From the NCBI RefSeq assembly GCF_041200175.1, contig NZ_CP165727.1:2356001-2420000 (forward strand): a stretch of DNA of 64,000 bases, written 5' to 3'. How positions within the stretch are numbered: position 1 is the stretch's first letter; each line of letters starts with the position of its first letter. The notes under the pieces were generated by a model, which searched no databases, was not told the origin of the DNA, and saw only the letters and a list, made by a program, of their open reading frames with translations. Below are positions 18,198 through 27,449 of the stretch, one piece after another. Both the position numbers and the translations under genes were made by a program. This stretch comes from Streptomyces sp. R33 (GTDB lineage Bacteria > Actinomycetota > Actinomycetes > Streptomycetales > Streptomycetaceae).

Positions 18198-20459
18198 ATG
18201 AGCCAGCCGTACCCGCGCACAGCGGTGTCCCCGTCAGCGCCGTCATCGACGTACCGCCTTCAACTGCGGCCGGAGTTCCCCTTCGCGGCGGCCGAGGCAG
18301 CCGTACCGTACCTCGCCTCGCTGGGCGTCTCGCACCTGCACCTCTCGCCCGTGCTGGAGGCGGTCCCCGGCTCGGCGCACGGGTACGACGTCACCGACCA
18401 CTCCGCGGTGCGGGCCGAGCTGGGCGGCGAGCCGGGGCTGCGCGCACTGGCCGCGGCCGCCCGGGGGCACGGGCTCGGCCTGGTGCTGGACATCGTCCCG
18501 AACCACATGGCGGTGCCCTCCCCCCTGCGGCTGAACCGTCCCCTGTGGGAGGTGCTGCGGGAGGGGCCGCGGTCGCCGTACGCGCGCTGGTTCGACATCG
18601 ACTGGGAGGCGGGCGGCGGTCAGGTGCTGCTGCCGGTGCTCCCGGGGCCGCCCGGGCCCAGCGCGTTCACGGTCGACCGGGACGGCGGGGTGCTGCGCCA
18701 CGGGGAGCTGGAGTTCCCGCTGCGGGAGGGTACGGCGGGGCTGGCGCGGGCCGAGCTGCTGGCCGCGCAGTGGTACCGGCCGGCCTGGTGGCGCGAGGCC
18801 CGGACGGGCCTCAACTACCGGCGGTTCTTCACGATCTCGAATCTGATCGGGGTCCGGGTGGAGGACCCGGAGGTGTTCGCGGCGACGCACGCGAAGGTGC
18901 TGGAGCTGGTGCGGGACGGGGTCGCCGAGGGGCTGCGGATCGACCACGTCGACGGGCTGGCGGACCCGGAGGGGTACCTGCGGCGGCTGCGGACGGCCGT
19001 GGGCGGGGACTGCTGGGTGGTGGTGGAGAAGATCCTGGCCCGGCAGGAGCGGCTGCCGCCCGGCTGGCCGGTGGCGGGGACCACCGGGTACGACGCGCTG
19101 CACCGGGTGGACGGGGTGTTCACCGACCCGGCGGGCGCCCCCGAACTGACCCGGCGGTACCAGGAGTTCACGGGTACGCCGGACTGGGAGCAGACGGCCC
19201 GGGCGTGTGCGCGGGAGGTGCTGACCGGCGATCTGGCGGCCGAACTGGCGGCCCTGGAGCGGGCCGCCGGTCCGGAACTGGCCGCGGGTGTACGGGAGCT
19301 GCTGATCGCCTATCCGGTCTACCGGCCGTACCCCGGCGAGCCGGAGCTCGATCCGCAGGCCCTGGCGGAGGCCGCCGCGCCGGCCGGTCCGGGCGCGGTG
19401 GCCGGCGTACGGGACCTCGTGCTGCGCGATCCCGCCTTCGCGGCGCGCTTCGCCCAGACCTCGGCGGCCCTGCGGGCCAAGTCGCTGGAGGACCGGGCCT
19501 TCTACCGCCACGCCCCGCTGCTGTCGGCCACCGAGGTCGGCGGGGACCCCGGGCAACCGGCGGTCTCGCCCGCGGAGTTCCACGCGTACTGCGCCGCGCT
19601 CGACCGGGACTGGCCGGGCTCCGGGACGGTCCTGTCCACGCACGACACCAAGCGCAGCGCGGACGTCCGGGCCCGGATCTCCGCGCTCTCCCAGGCCCCC
19701 GAGGTGATGGGCCGGCCCCTCGGCGCCGATCCCCAACTGGCCTGGGTGGCCCGGCAGACGGGGCTGGGCCTCGGGGAGGTGCCGGAGCGCGCCGAGCGCC
19801 TCGTACAGGCGCTCCTCAAGGGCGTCCGCGAGGCGGCCCTGCACACGAGCTGGACCGACCAGGACCCGGCGTACGAGGCCTCGGTCGCGGGGTACGCACC
19901 GGACGACCCGGAGCTGCCGGCCGAGCTGGCCGCAGCGGCCCGGGCGAACCTGCTCGGCATGGCGCTGCTGCACCTGGCGATGCCCGGGGTCCCGGAGGTC
20001 TACCAGGGCGCCGAGACGGAGTACCGGGCCCTGGTCGACCCGGACAACCGGCGCCCGGCCCGGTTCCCCCGCGAGGACCTGGCCCGGCTGGACGCGGGGG
20101 CCGCGCCGCAGGGGCAGGCGCAGGAGAAGCTCGCGCTGACGGCCGCCCTGCTGCGGCTGCGCCGGGACCGGCCCGAGCTGTTCACCGGCTACGCCCCGCT
20201 CGCCGCCCGGGGCCCGGCGGCGGAGCACTGCCTGGCCTTCGCCCGCCCGGCCGGGCTGGTCGCGGCGGCCACCCGGCTCTCGTACCGGCTGGCCGGGGCC
20301 GGGGGCTGGCGGGACACGGCCCTGGCCCTGCCGCCGGGCCGGTGGACGGCGCTCCTGGACCGGGGGGCCTCGTACGAGGGCGAGGTGCGGCTGGCGGAGC
20401 TCCTCTCGGCCCGCCCGGTCGCCGTCCTACTGCGCGAGGGAGGGCCGGGAGACGAGTAG
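18198..20459 (+). CDS. treY: Malto-oligosyltrehalose synthase TreY
   Basis: This 753-aa GH13 enzyme converts the reducing-end alpha-1,4 linkage of maltodextrins to an alpha,alpha-1,1 linkage, giving maltooligosyl trehalose. It opens with STYRLQLRPEFPF, and has HGYDVTDHS, DIVPNHMAVP (region I), LRIDHVDGLADPEGYL (region II, nucleophile Asp), VVVEKIL (region III, Glu) and STHDTKRSADVRAR (region IV). Length is normal. AAGGAGG is placed ideally before the ATG. It lies directly downstream of the tnpB relic, which may have displaced original upstream sequence. Its 3' end overlaps the convergent LysR gene by 33 bp. It acts with TreZ (25524). Confidence 0.95.
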   Translation: MSQPYPRTAVSPSAPSSTYRLQLRPEFPFAAAEAAVPYLASLGVSHLHLSPVLEAVPGSAHGYDVTDHSAVRAELGGEPGLRALAAAARGHGLGLVLDIVPNHMAVPSPLRLNRPLWEVLREGPRSPYARWFDIDWEAGGGQVLLPVLPGPPGPSAFTVDRDGGVLRHGELEFPLREGTAGLARAELLAAQWYRPAWWREARTGLNYRRFFTISNLIGVRVEDPEVFAATHAKVLELVRDGVAEGLRIDHVDGLADPEGYLRRLRTAVGGDCWVVVEKILARQERLPPGWPVAGTTGYDALHRVDGVFTDPAGAPELTRRYQEFTGTPDWEQTARACAREVLTGDLAAELAALERAAGPELAAGVRELLIAYPVYRPYPGEPELDPQALAEAAAPAGPGAVAGVRDLVLRDPAFAARFAQTSAALRAKSLEDRAFYRHAPLLSATEVGGDPGQPAVSPAEFHAYCAALDRDWPGSGTVLSTHDTKRSADVRARISALSQAPEVMGRPLGADPQLAWVARQTGLGLGEVPERAERLVQALLKGVREAALHTSWTDQDPAYEASVAGYAPDDPELPAELAAAARANLLGMALLHLAMPGVPEVYQGAETEYRALVDPDNRRPARFPREDLARLDAGAAPQGQAQEKLALTAALLRLRRDRPELFTGYAPLAARGPAAEHCLAFARPAGLVAAATRLSYRLAGAGGWRDTALALPPGRWTALLDRGASYEGEVRLAELLSARPVAVLLREGGPGDE

Positions 20460-21314
20460 CCCGGCGAAGGCCTCGGCCGCGCCGGTCAGCGGGACCCGGG
20501 AGAACACGGAGAGGGGGCGGTGCCACGGCGGGTCGAGGGAGAGCAGCGCGCAGTCCTCGCCGAGGGCGCCCCGGACCGTGTGGGCCGGGGCCACGACGAT
20601 GCCGACGCCGGCGGCCGCCATCCGCACGGCCGTCGAGGTGTGCTCCGTACGCAGCACCGTGCGCGGGGTGAAGCCGACGGTGCCGCACGCCCAGTCGAGG
20701 AACGCCCGGCCCTGGACGGAGGGTTCCATGGCGCAGCGGATCCAGTCGCGGTCGGCGAGCTCGGCCAGCCGGACGGAGCCCCGGCCGGCCAGCGGGTCGT
20801 CGAAGGGGACCACCAGCACCAGTTCCTCGCGGCCCACCGGCAGGACCGGGCCCGTCCACTCCTTGGGCTCCGGGCCCACCGCGAGGTCGGCGACGCCCCG
20901 TTCGAGCTGTTCCTCCAGGGCCTCCGTGGATCCGTACTCGCGCAGGACGAGCTGGACTCCCGGGTGCAGGGACCGCCAGCGGGCGGCGATGCCCGGAAGC
21001 AGTCCGACGGCGACGGCATGGACGGTGGCGAGGTGCAGTTCGCCGCCCACGGCCCCGGCGGCGGCGCGGGCGGCGCGCTCGGCCTGCTGCGCGCTGCGGA
21101 CGGCGAGCTGGGCGTGCGGGAGGAAGGCGCGGCCCATCGAGGTGAGCCGCACGCCTCGCGGCAGGCGCTCCAGCAGCTCGCCGCCTACGGACCTCTCCAG
21201 GGCCTTGACCTGGTGGGAGAGGGCGGGCTGGGTGACGTGCAGGGCGTCGGCGGCGCGGGTGAAGGAGGACTCCTCCACGACGGTGAGGAAGTACTCCATC
21301 TGACGCAGGCTCAT
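20427..21314 (-). CDS. LysR-family transcriptional regulator
   Basis: This 295-aa protein begins with a winged helix-turn-helix, MEYFLTVVEESSFTRAAD and ALHVTQPALSHQVKALE (residues 6-41), the LysR signature. A two-lobed effector-binding domain follows (about 90-290). It is divergent from the dihydrolipoamide dehydrogenase gene, with 84 bp between starts, and by the usual LysR arrangement may control that gene and itself. No T-N11-A box could be fixed by eye. Its 3' end overlaps treY by 33 bp on the opposite strand. Confidence 0.92.
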   Translation of the reverse strand: MSLRQMEYFLTVVEESSFTRAADALHVTQPALSHQVKALERSVGGELLERLPRGVRLTSMGRAFLPHAQLAVRSAQQAERAARAAAGAVGGELHLATVHAVAVGLLPGIAARWRSLHPGVQLVLREYGSTEALEEQLERGVADLAVGPEPKEWTGPVLPVGREELVLVVPFDDPLAGRGSVRLAELADRDWIRCAMEPSVQGRAFLDWACGTVGFTPRTVLRTEHTSTAVRMAAAGVGIVVAPAHTVRGALGEDCALLSLDPPWHRPLSVFSRVPLTGAAEAFAGLLVSRPSLAQ

Positions 21315-21398
21315 GATCGGGAAGCATAAAGAACGTGCATGGATCCGAGAAGATCATTGCCTTGGACTCATGGCAGGGGCCGACCGCAGGCTTGCCCC

Positions 21399-22847
21399 AT
21401 GAACACCGACAGCACCGGCAACTCCGTTCATTCCGCGGATTCCCTGCATTCCGCCGACGTCATCGTGATCGGCGGCGGCACGGGCGGCTACAGCACCGCC
21501 CTGCGCGCCGCGGCCCTCGGCCTGCGCGTCGCCCTCGTCGAGCGGGACAAAACAGGCGGTACCTGTCTGCACCGCGGATGCATCCCCAGCAAGGCGATGC
21601 TGCACGCGGCCGAACTCGTCGACGGCATCGCCGAGGCGCGGGAGCGGTGGGGGGTCCGGGCCACCGTGGACGCGGTGGACTGGTCGGCCCTGACCGCCAC
21701 CCGCGACGACATCGTCTCCCGCAACCACCAGGGCGTGGAGGGCCACTTGCGGCACGCCGGCGTCCATGTCGTGCGCAGCAGCGCCCGGCTGACCGGACCG
21801 CGCTCCGTCCGGACCGAGGACGGTCGGGAGTTCACCGCGGCGCGCGGCATCGTACTGGCCACCGGTTCCCGGCCGCGCGTCCTGCCCGGGCTGGAGCCCG
21901 ACGGGCACACGGTCGTCACCAGCGACGACGCTCTCTTCGCGCCGGGGCTGCCCGCCTCGGTGCTGGTGCTGGGCGGCGGGGCCATCGGCGTGGAGTACGC
22001 CTCCTTCCACCGGTCCATGGGCGCCGAAGTGACCTTGGTCGAGGCCGCGGAGCGGCTGGTTCCGCTGGAGGACGCCGACGTGTCCCGGCATCTGGCACGC
22101 GGGCTGAAGAAGCGCGGGATCGACGTGCGGACCGCAGCCCGGCTGGAAGGCGCCGAGCGGCTCCCCGGCGGGGGCGTGCGGGCCACCGTACGCGGGGCGC
22201 GCGGGGACGTCCGGGAGGTGGTGGCGCAGCGGCTGCTCGTCGCGGTCGGCCGCGTCCCGGTGACCGACGGGCTGAACCTGGCGGCGGCCGGCCTGACCAC
22301 GGACGAGCGGGGGTTCTTGACACCGGCGGACTGGTCCCGGCTGGAGACCCCGGTCCCGGGGATCCACGTGGTCGGCGACCTGCTGCCGCCGCCCTCGCTC
22401 GGCCTGGCGCACGCCTCGTTCGCGGAGGGGCTGCTCGTCGCCGAGACCCTGGCGGGGGTGGCGAGTGCCCCCGTGGACTACGCGGCGGTGCCACGGGTGA
22501 CGTACTCCGCGCCGCAGACCGCCGCCGTCGGGCTGACGGAGGCGCAGGCCCGGGACCTCTCCTACGACGTCGTCGTGAACACGATGCCGCTGACGGCAGT
22601 GGCGAAGGGGATGGTGCACGGCCAGGGCGGGACGGTAAAGGTGGTCGCCGAGCGGGGCGGGCGGGTGCTGGGCGTACACCTGGTGGGGCCGCACGTGTCG
22701 GAGATGATCGCCGAGAGCCAGCTGATCGTGGGCTGGGACGCGGAGCCGGGGGACGTGGCCCGCCACCTCCACGCCCATCCGACGCTGTCGGAAGCGGTGG
22801 GCGAGGCCTTCCTGTCGCTGGCCGGCCGCGGACTCCACCAGCAGTAG
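21399..22847 (+). CDS. Dihydrolipoyl dehydrogenase-type flavoprotein
   Basis: This 482-aa protein of the pyridine nucleotide-disulphide oxidoreductase family has an FAD site VIVIGGGTGGYSTALRAA (about residues 22-39), the redox disulphide GGTCLHRGCIPSKAM (CxxxxC), an NAD site LVLGGGAIGVEYASFHRSMG and a C-terminal interface with HLHAHPTLSEA containing the active-site His-x-x-x-x-Glu arrangement. It would reoxidise dihydrolipoamide with NAD, as E3 of 2-oxoacid dehydrogenases. No E1/E2 genes are adjacent, so it may serve a distant complex or another disulphide. ATG 21399 is chosen because the FAD strand begins about 20 residues later. It is divergent from a LysR gene. Confidence 0.9.
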   Translation: MNTDSTGNSVHSADSLHSADVIVIGGGTGGYSTALRAAALGLRVALVERDKTGGTCLHRGCIPSKAMLHAAELVDGIAEARERWGVRATVDAVDWSALTATRDDIVSRNHQGVEGHLRHAGVHVVRSSARLTGPRSVRTEDGREFTAARGIVLATGSRPRVLPGLEPDGHTVVTSDDALFAPGLPASVLVLGGGAIGVEYASFHRSMGAEVTLVEAAERLVPLEDADVSRHLARGLKKRGIDVRTAARLEGAERLPGGGVRATVRGARGDVREVVAQRLLVAVGRVPVTDGLNLAAAGLTTDERGFLTPADWSRLETPVPGIHVVGDLLPPPSLGLAHASFAEGLLVAETLAGVASAPVDYAAVPRVTYSAPQTAAVGLTEAQARDLSYDVVVNTMPLTAVAKGMVHGQGGTVKVVAERGGRVLGVHLVGPHVSEMIAESQLIVGWDAEPGDVARHLHAHPTLSEAVGEAFLSLAGRGLHQQ

Positions 22848-22944
22848 CCGATGGCCGTCCCGGCAAGGCGTTGGCCAGGGTTTTCCGGGAAGTGTGGGGC
22901 GTGCGGAGCAGTAGGGGGCGTGCACGGCGGGCATTGCATCTGAC

Positions 22945-24297
22945 GTGACCCTCCTCCGTGACATGTGCTACCCCACACCGTCCGAGCTCGCGCTGGCCGC
23001 CCGCGCGCTGGCGGACGAGCACCCCGGCCCGGCCCGGCTCCGCCAGGCCGGCACCTCCCGGGGCGGCCGGCCCCTGTGGCTGTTCTCCGTCGAGCCGAGC
23101 GGCCGCCCGCAGGGCGCGGGCGTGCTCGTCGTCGCCGGGGCACACGCCAACGAGCCCGTCGGCGGTGCCACCGCGCTCGCGCTGGCCCGACACGTCCTGC
23201 ACGAGCCGGCGGTCCGGGCCGGGCGGGGCTGGCACTTCCTGCTGTGCGCCGATCCCGACGGGGCGGCCCTGCACCGCACGCCCCGCCCGTACTCCCTGCT
23301 CGACTACCACCGGAACTTCTTCCGGCCCCCCGGCCCGGAACAGCCGGAGTGGGCGCCGTCTTTACTGCCTCCGGACCGGCTGCCGCCCGAGACCCTGGCC
23401 CTGACGGCCCTCATCGACGAGCTGCGGCCCGCCCTGCAGGTCTCGCTCCACGGCACCGACCTCGGCGGATCCTGGGTGCAGCTCACCCGGGACATACCGG
23501 GCCTGGCGGAACCGTTCGCCAAATCGGCCGCCGAGCTGCGGATCCCGGTGGAGACCGGGGCTTCGGACGCGGCCGGCTGGCCCTCCCCCGGGCCCGGGAT
23601 CTTCGTGATGCCGCAGGCCGGGGCCGACGCCGCCGGGGCGTTCCACCCGGAGGACACCCGGCTCAGCACCTGGTACCACGCCCACCGGTACGACGGCACC
23701 ACCGCCATCGTCGAAGTCCCCATGTGGGCCTCGGACCTGGTGGACGATCCCGCCCCGCATCCGGACCCGCGCGGCGCCCTGCGGTTCCTGGCGGGGCGGC
23801 TCACCGCGGACGCCGCGCTCGTGGCCCGCGTACGGGACCGGGTACCCGGGGTCCGGGAGCCCGGGATCCGGGAGCCCGGGATCCGGGAGCCCGGCCGTGG
23901 CCCCGGCTCGGGCCCCGGGTCGGATCCGGCCGGGGACGCCGGTGCGGCCGCGCTGCTGCGCGCCGTCGACTGGACGCTCGCCCTGATCCCCCGGATCACC
24001 GTGGAGTGGACCGGCCCCGGGGCCCCCGCCGAGGCCACGGCGGCCTCCATCGGCAGCATCGACGCCTTCGGGCGGCGCCTGTCGCTGCGCGCCGCCGCGA
24101 TGCTGCTGCGGGTGCTCCGGGCCCAGGACCATCCGGCGGCGCCCGGGCTGGACCGGCTCGTCACCGGCTGGTGCGAGGAGTTCGCCGCCCGCTTCCAGGC
24201 GCGCCGGGTCCCGGTGGCCACCCAGGTCGAGCACCAGACCCGTACCGTCCTGGCCACGTACGAACGGCTCGTGGCGGCCGGGACGGTCAATGCGTAG
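22945..24297 (+). CDS. M14-family zinc carboxypeptidase
   Basis: This 450-aa protein has the M14 zinc site GAHANEPVGG (HxxE, about residues 58-67) and the third ligand in VSLHGTD (about 169-175). The catalytic Glu is probably in AIVEVPMW (about 254). It would remove C-terminal residues from peptides. No signal peptide is seen, so it is likely cytoplasmic. A linker of about 35 residues (about 300-335) contains three VREPG/IREPG repeats, encoded by a 15-bp tandem repeat, before a helical C-terminal domain. The GTG at 22945 or the ATG at 22963 could be the start; neither has a strong SD. Its 3' end overlaps the convergent GNAT gene by 11 bp. Confidence 0.85.
   Translation: MTLLRDMCYPTPSELALAARALADEHPGPARLRQAGTSRGGRPLWLFSVEPSGRPQGAGVLVVAGAHANEPVGGATALALARHVLHEPAVRAGRGWHFLLCADPDGAALHRTPRPYSLLDYHRNFFRPPGPEQPEWAPSLLPPDRLPPETLALTALIDELRPALQVSLHGTDLGGSWVQLTRDIPGLAEPFAKSAAELRIPVETGASDAAGWPSPGPGIFVMPQAGADAAGAFHPEDTRLSTWYHAHRYDGTTAIVEVPMWASDLVDDPAPHPDPRGALRFLAGRLTADAALVARVRDRVPGVREPGIREPGIREPGRGPGSGPGSDPAGDAGAAALLRAVDWTLALIPRITVEWTGPGAPAEATAASIGSIDAFGRRLSLRAAAMLLRVLRAQDHPAAPGLDRLVTGWCEEFAARFQARRVPVATQVEHQTRTVLATYERLVAAGTVNA
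23851..23895 (+). repeat. Three tandem 15-bp repeats inside the M14 peptidase gene
   Basis: Three copies of RTCCGGGAGCCCGGS (23851-23865, 23866-23880, 23881-23895) encode V/I-R-E-P-G in frame. The unit length keeps the frame, so copy number can change without breaking the gene. It lies in a predicted flexible linker. Confidence 0.75.
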
Positions 24298-24814
24298 AGA
24301 CCACGGCGGCCTCGCCCGGGACGGCCAGGGTGTACCGGCGCTTGGGTGCGCCCGTGGCGCCCAGGCGGTCGTAGAAGCGGATCGCGCCCTCGTTCCAGTC
24401 CGGGGTCTGCCACTGGACCTGGTCGAGGCCGAGCTCGCGGGCGAGGCCTGCCACGCCGTCCATCAGGGCGGCGCCGAGGCCGTGGCCGCGGGCCTCCTCG
24501 GCGAGGTAGAGGCAGTCCATGTGGAGGTAGTGCCGGGCGTCCCAGAACGCGAACTCGGCCGAGCAGGCGGCATATCCGGCGACCGAGCCGTCCGGGGCCT
24601 CGGCCAGCAGCACCCACAGGCGGGCGCCCTCGGCGAACAGCTGCGGCCCGAGCCGGTCGGCCAGGTCCGCGGGCCGGGGCGCGGACTTCTCGTACGCGAC
24701 GTGCTCGTGGACGAGTTCGACGAGGCGGGGCAGGTCCCCGGGGCGCGCGGGGCGCACGACGGGCGGGTGTTGCTGCGGGTGCTGGGGATCTCCGTGTTCC
24801 ATGGACCCCATCAT
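24287..24814 (-). CDS. GNAT-family N-acetyltransferase
   Basis: This 175-aa acyl-CoA-dependent transferase has the GNAT core: LVELVHEHVAYEK, then VLLAEAPDGSVAGYAACS, the strand HMDCLYLAEEARGHGLGAALM that holds the R/Q-x-x-G-x-G/A acetyl-CoA loop, and the C-terminal GAIRFYDRLGA. It looks most like spermidine/diamine or thialysine acetyltransferases (SSAT-like), but the substrate is uncertain. A His/Gln-rich leader (HGDPQHPQQHPP) precedes the domain. Its 3' end overlaps the M14 gene on the opposite strand. Confidence 0.85.
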   Translation of the reverse strand: MMGSMEHGDPQHPQQHPPVVRPARPGDLPRLVELVHEHVAYEKSAPRPADLADRLGPQLFAEGARLWVLLAEAPDGSVAGYAACSAEFAFWDARHYLHMDCLYLAEEARGHGLGAALMDGVAGLARELGLDQVQWQTPDWNEGAIRFYDRLGATGAPKRRYTLAVPGEAAVVSTH

Positions 24815-24847
24815 CGGACCCGCTCAGATCCGGGAGCGGGACACCCC

Positions 24848-25411
24848 CTAGCTGGAGGACAGCCGGAAGTTCATCCGGCCGAAGCCGATCTGGTCCCCGG
24901 CCCGGACCGCCACCGACCCGGTCACCCGGCGGCCGTTGACCGTCGTGCCGTTGGAGGAGCCGAGGTCGGTGAGCACCCACACCCCGTCGCGCATCCCGAG
25001 CTCGGCATGTACGCGGGACACGGTCTCGTCGGTGAGCCGCAACCCGTTGCCGGGGTCGCGGCCGATCCGCAGGGCCCGCGCACTCGGGTGCGGCAGCAGC
25101 AGTTTCGGCAGCCGCTCGGCGGTCCACGCCCGCCGGACCCCGGCGGACACGGCCGAGGCACGGCCCACCCAGGCGAAGACGCGACGGGTCCACGGGCCTT
25201 CGCCGCCGCTGCGGCTCTCGAGGTCGGCGGTGAGGACCACGAGGTCCTCGGAGCGGCGGGCGACCAGGGCGAGTTCCATACGGCGCAGGAACGTGTCGTG
25301 GGACAGCTTCCCGAGGGCCGCACCCTCGCGGAGCTGCTCCAGCGCCCGGTCGCGCTCCGCGTCGGACAGGCGCGGTACCGGGAAGGCGGGGAACTCGAAA
25401 CTGGACGTCAC
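24848..25411 (-). CDS. DUF1707-FHA domain protein
   Basis: This 187-aa protein has an N-terminal DUF1707 module, RLSDAERDRALEQLREG and LSHDTFLRRMELAL (about residues 14-60). A C-terminal forkhead-associated domain follows with IGRDPGNGLRL, SRVHAEL and DLGSSNGTTVNGRRV (about 118-170), containing the Arg, Ser, His and Asn that bind phosphothreonine. It should act as a phospho-Ser/Thr reader in kinase signalling, but no kinase gene is adjacent. No membrane segment is seen. It is divergent from treZ. Confidence 0.9.
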   Translation of the reverse strand: MTSSFEFPAFPVPRLSDAERDRALEQLREGAALGKLSHDTFLRRMELALVARRSEDLVVLTADLESRSGGEGPWTRRVFAWVGRASAVSAGVRRAWTAERLPKLLLPHPSARALRIGRDPGNGLRLTDETVSRVHAELGMRDGVWVLTDLGSSNGTTVNGRRVTGSVAVRAGDQIGFGRMNFRLSSS

Positions 25412-25523
25412 AGGGTGATTGTCGGCCCGTCAGGGCCGGAGTGTCCAGAACTCCTCCGGCCGTCCCGCGATGATGGGGCAGGCACACGTTCCGGGGTACC
25501 GCCGCAGACGAGGGGAACCGTCC

Positions 25524-27278
25524 GTGCAGTTCGAGGTGTGGGCACCGCTGACAGACCGGGTCGCACTGCGGCTCGGCGACGCGACGTACGAGATGGCACG
25601 CGATCCGGACCGGGCCGGCTGGTGGCTCGCCGAAGCCCCGGCCGCCGACGGGGACCGGTACGGATTCCTGCTGGGCGTGGCCTCCGGGGAGGAGATCGTA
25701 CGGCCCGACCCGCGCGGGCGGCGGCTGCCGGACGGGCCCGACGGCCTCTCGGCCGTGGTCGATTTCGAGCCGCTCACCCCGCAGGCGCCGGCACCCGGGT
25801 CACGGCTCCAGGACGCGGTCCTCTACGAGCTGCACATCGGCACGTTCACCCCCGAGGGCACCTTCGACGCGGCCGCCGCCCGCCTCGGGCACCTCACCGC
25901 GCTCGGGGTCACGCACGTGGAGCTGATGCCGGTCTGCCCGTTCCCCGGCCGGCACGGGTGGGGGTACGACGGGGTCGCGCCCTGGGCCGTGCACGAGCCG
26001 TACGGCGGCCCCGCCGGGCTCGCCCGGTTCGTGGACGCGGCCCACGCGGCCGGGCTCGGGGTGGTGCTGGACGTCGTCCACAACCACCTGGGCCCCTCCG
26101 GCAACCACCTGCCCGCCTTCGGCCCGTACTTCACGGACACCCACCACACCCCGTGGGGCGCGGCGGTCAACCTGGACGCCGCCGGCTCCGACGAGGTGCG
26201 CGCGTACCTCCTGGGCAGCGCCCTGGCCTGGCTGCGGGACTACCGGATCGACGGGCTCCGGCTGGACGCCGTGCACGCGCTCGCCGACGGACGGGCGCTG
26301 ACCTTCCTGGAGGAGCTGTCCGCGGCCGTGGACGAGTTCGCCGCCGAGAGCGGCCGCCCGCTGTTCCTGATCGCGGAGTCCGACCGGTGCGACCCGCGCA
26401 CCACGACCCCGCGCGCCGTCGGGGGGCTGGGCCTGCACGCCCAGTGGAACGACGACTTCCACCACGCCCTGCACTGTGCGCTGACGGGCGAGTCCCAGGC
26501 GTACTACGCCGATTTCGCCGAGGCGCCGCTCGCCGCCCTGGCCAAGACCATGACCCGGGCCTTCTTCCACGACGGCACCTGGTCCTCGTTCCGGGGCCGC
26601 AGCCACGGCCGGCCGGTGGACCGGCGGCGCACGCCCGCGCACCGCTTCCTCGGCTACACGCAGACCCACGACCAGATCGGCAACCGGGCCCTCGGCGACC
26701 GGCTCGCGGGCTCGCTCTCCCCCGGCCTGCTGGCCTGCGCCGCGACGCTGGCGCTGACCGGGCCGTTCGTGCCGATGCTGTTCATGGGCGAGGAGTGGGC
26801 CGCGGGCACGCCGTGGCAGTACTTCACCGACCACCCCGACCCGGACCTGGCCGAGGCCGTACGGACCGGCCGGCGCCGGGAGTTCGCGGCGCACGGCTGG
26901 AAGGCCGAGGAGATCCCGGACCCGCAGGACCCGGCCACCCGGGACCGCTCGTGCCTGGACTGGGCGGAGCCGGAGCGCCCCCCGCACGACCGGCTGCTGG
27001 CCTGGTACCGGACCCTGATCACGCTCCGGCGCACCCACCCGGACCTGCGGGATCCGGACCTGGCCGCGGTCCGTGTCGCGTACGACGAGGAGCGCCGCTG
27101 GGTGACGTTCCGGCGGGGCGACGTACGGGTGGCCGTGAACCTCTCGCCCGAGCCGGTGACCATCGCCCTCGGCCGCAACGGGGTCCGGGTCCTGGCCGCC
27201 TGGGAACCCGTCGAGCACCCGGGCCCGGACGGCCGCGTGCACGTACCCGGTGAGTCGGCGGTGTTGCTGGGGCCGTGA
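25524..27278 (+). CDS. treZ: Malto-oligosyltrehalose trehalohydrolase TreZ
   Basis: This 584-aa GH13 enzyme releases trehalose from maltooligosyl trehalose. It starts with VQFEVWAPLTDRV, an N-terminal beta domain. The barrel shows LDVVHNHLGPSGNHL (region I), GLRLDAVHALAD (region II, Asp nucleophile), LIAESD (region III Glu) and YTQTHDQIGNRALGDRL (region IV), the last being characteristic of TreZ. GTG 25524, with AGGGGAA upstream, is preferred to the frame's first ATG, which would add 35 non-homologous residues. With TreY (18198) and GlgX (14337) it completes the TreX/Y/Z route from glycogen to trehalose. Confidence 0.95.
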   Translation: MQFEVWAPLTDRVALRLGDATYEMARDPDRAGWWLAEAPAADGDRYGFLLGVASGEEIVRPDPRGRRLPDGPDGLSAVVDFEPLTPQAPAPGSRLQDAVLYELHIGTFTPEGTFDAAAARLGHLTALGVTHVELMPVCPFPGRHGWGYDGVAPWAVHEPYGGPAGLARFVDAAHAAGLGVVLDVVHNHLGPSGNHLPAFGPYFTDTHHTPWGAAVNLDAAGSDEVRAYLLGSALAWLRDYRIDGLRLDAVHALADGRALTFLEELSAAVDEFAAESGRPLFLIAESDRCDPRTTTPRAVGGLGLHAQWNDDFHHALHCALTGESQAYYADFAEAPLAALAKTMTRAFFHDGTWSSFRGRSHGRPVDRRRTPAHRFLGYTQTHDQIGNRALGDRLAGSLSPGLLACAATLALTGPFVPMLFMGEEWAAGTPWQYFTDHPDPDLAEAVRTGRRREFAAHGWKAEEIPDPQDPATRDRSCLDWAEPERPPHDRLLAWYRTLITLRRTHPDLRDPDLAAVRVAYDEERRWVTFRRGDVRVAVNLSPEPVTIALGRNGVRVLAAWEPVEHPGPDGRVHVPGESAVLLGP

Positions 27279-27449
27279 CTTCTCTCACCGTGGAACTGGC
27301 CCGTGAGGAAGAGAGGCCGAGGTCGTCGAGGCGCTGGACGCGCACACCGTGCTGCCGTTCCCGATCCCGCACGACTTCACGGACGGCGCGTGGACTACGG
27401 CTACCGTCTGGTCGTCGCCGGGGAGTCGTGAGGGAACAGGCCGTCGCTC
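27279..27449 (+). other. Short intergenic stretch with possible decayed ORF
   Basis: No intact gene is seen. Fragments with protein-like character appear in three successive frames: TSLTVELAREE, then EAEVVEALDAHTVLPFPIP, then VDYGYRLVVAGES before a stop. This pattern would fit a small gene broken by frameshifts, but no family is recognised. Confidence 0.25.
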
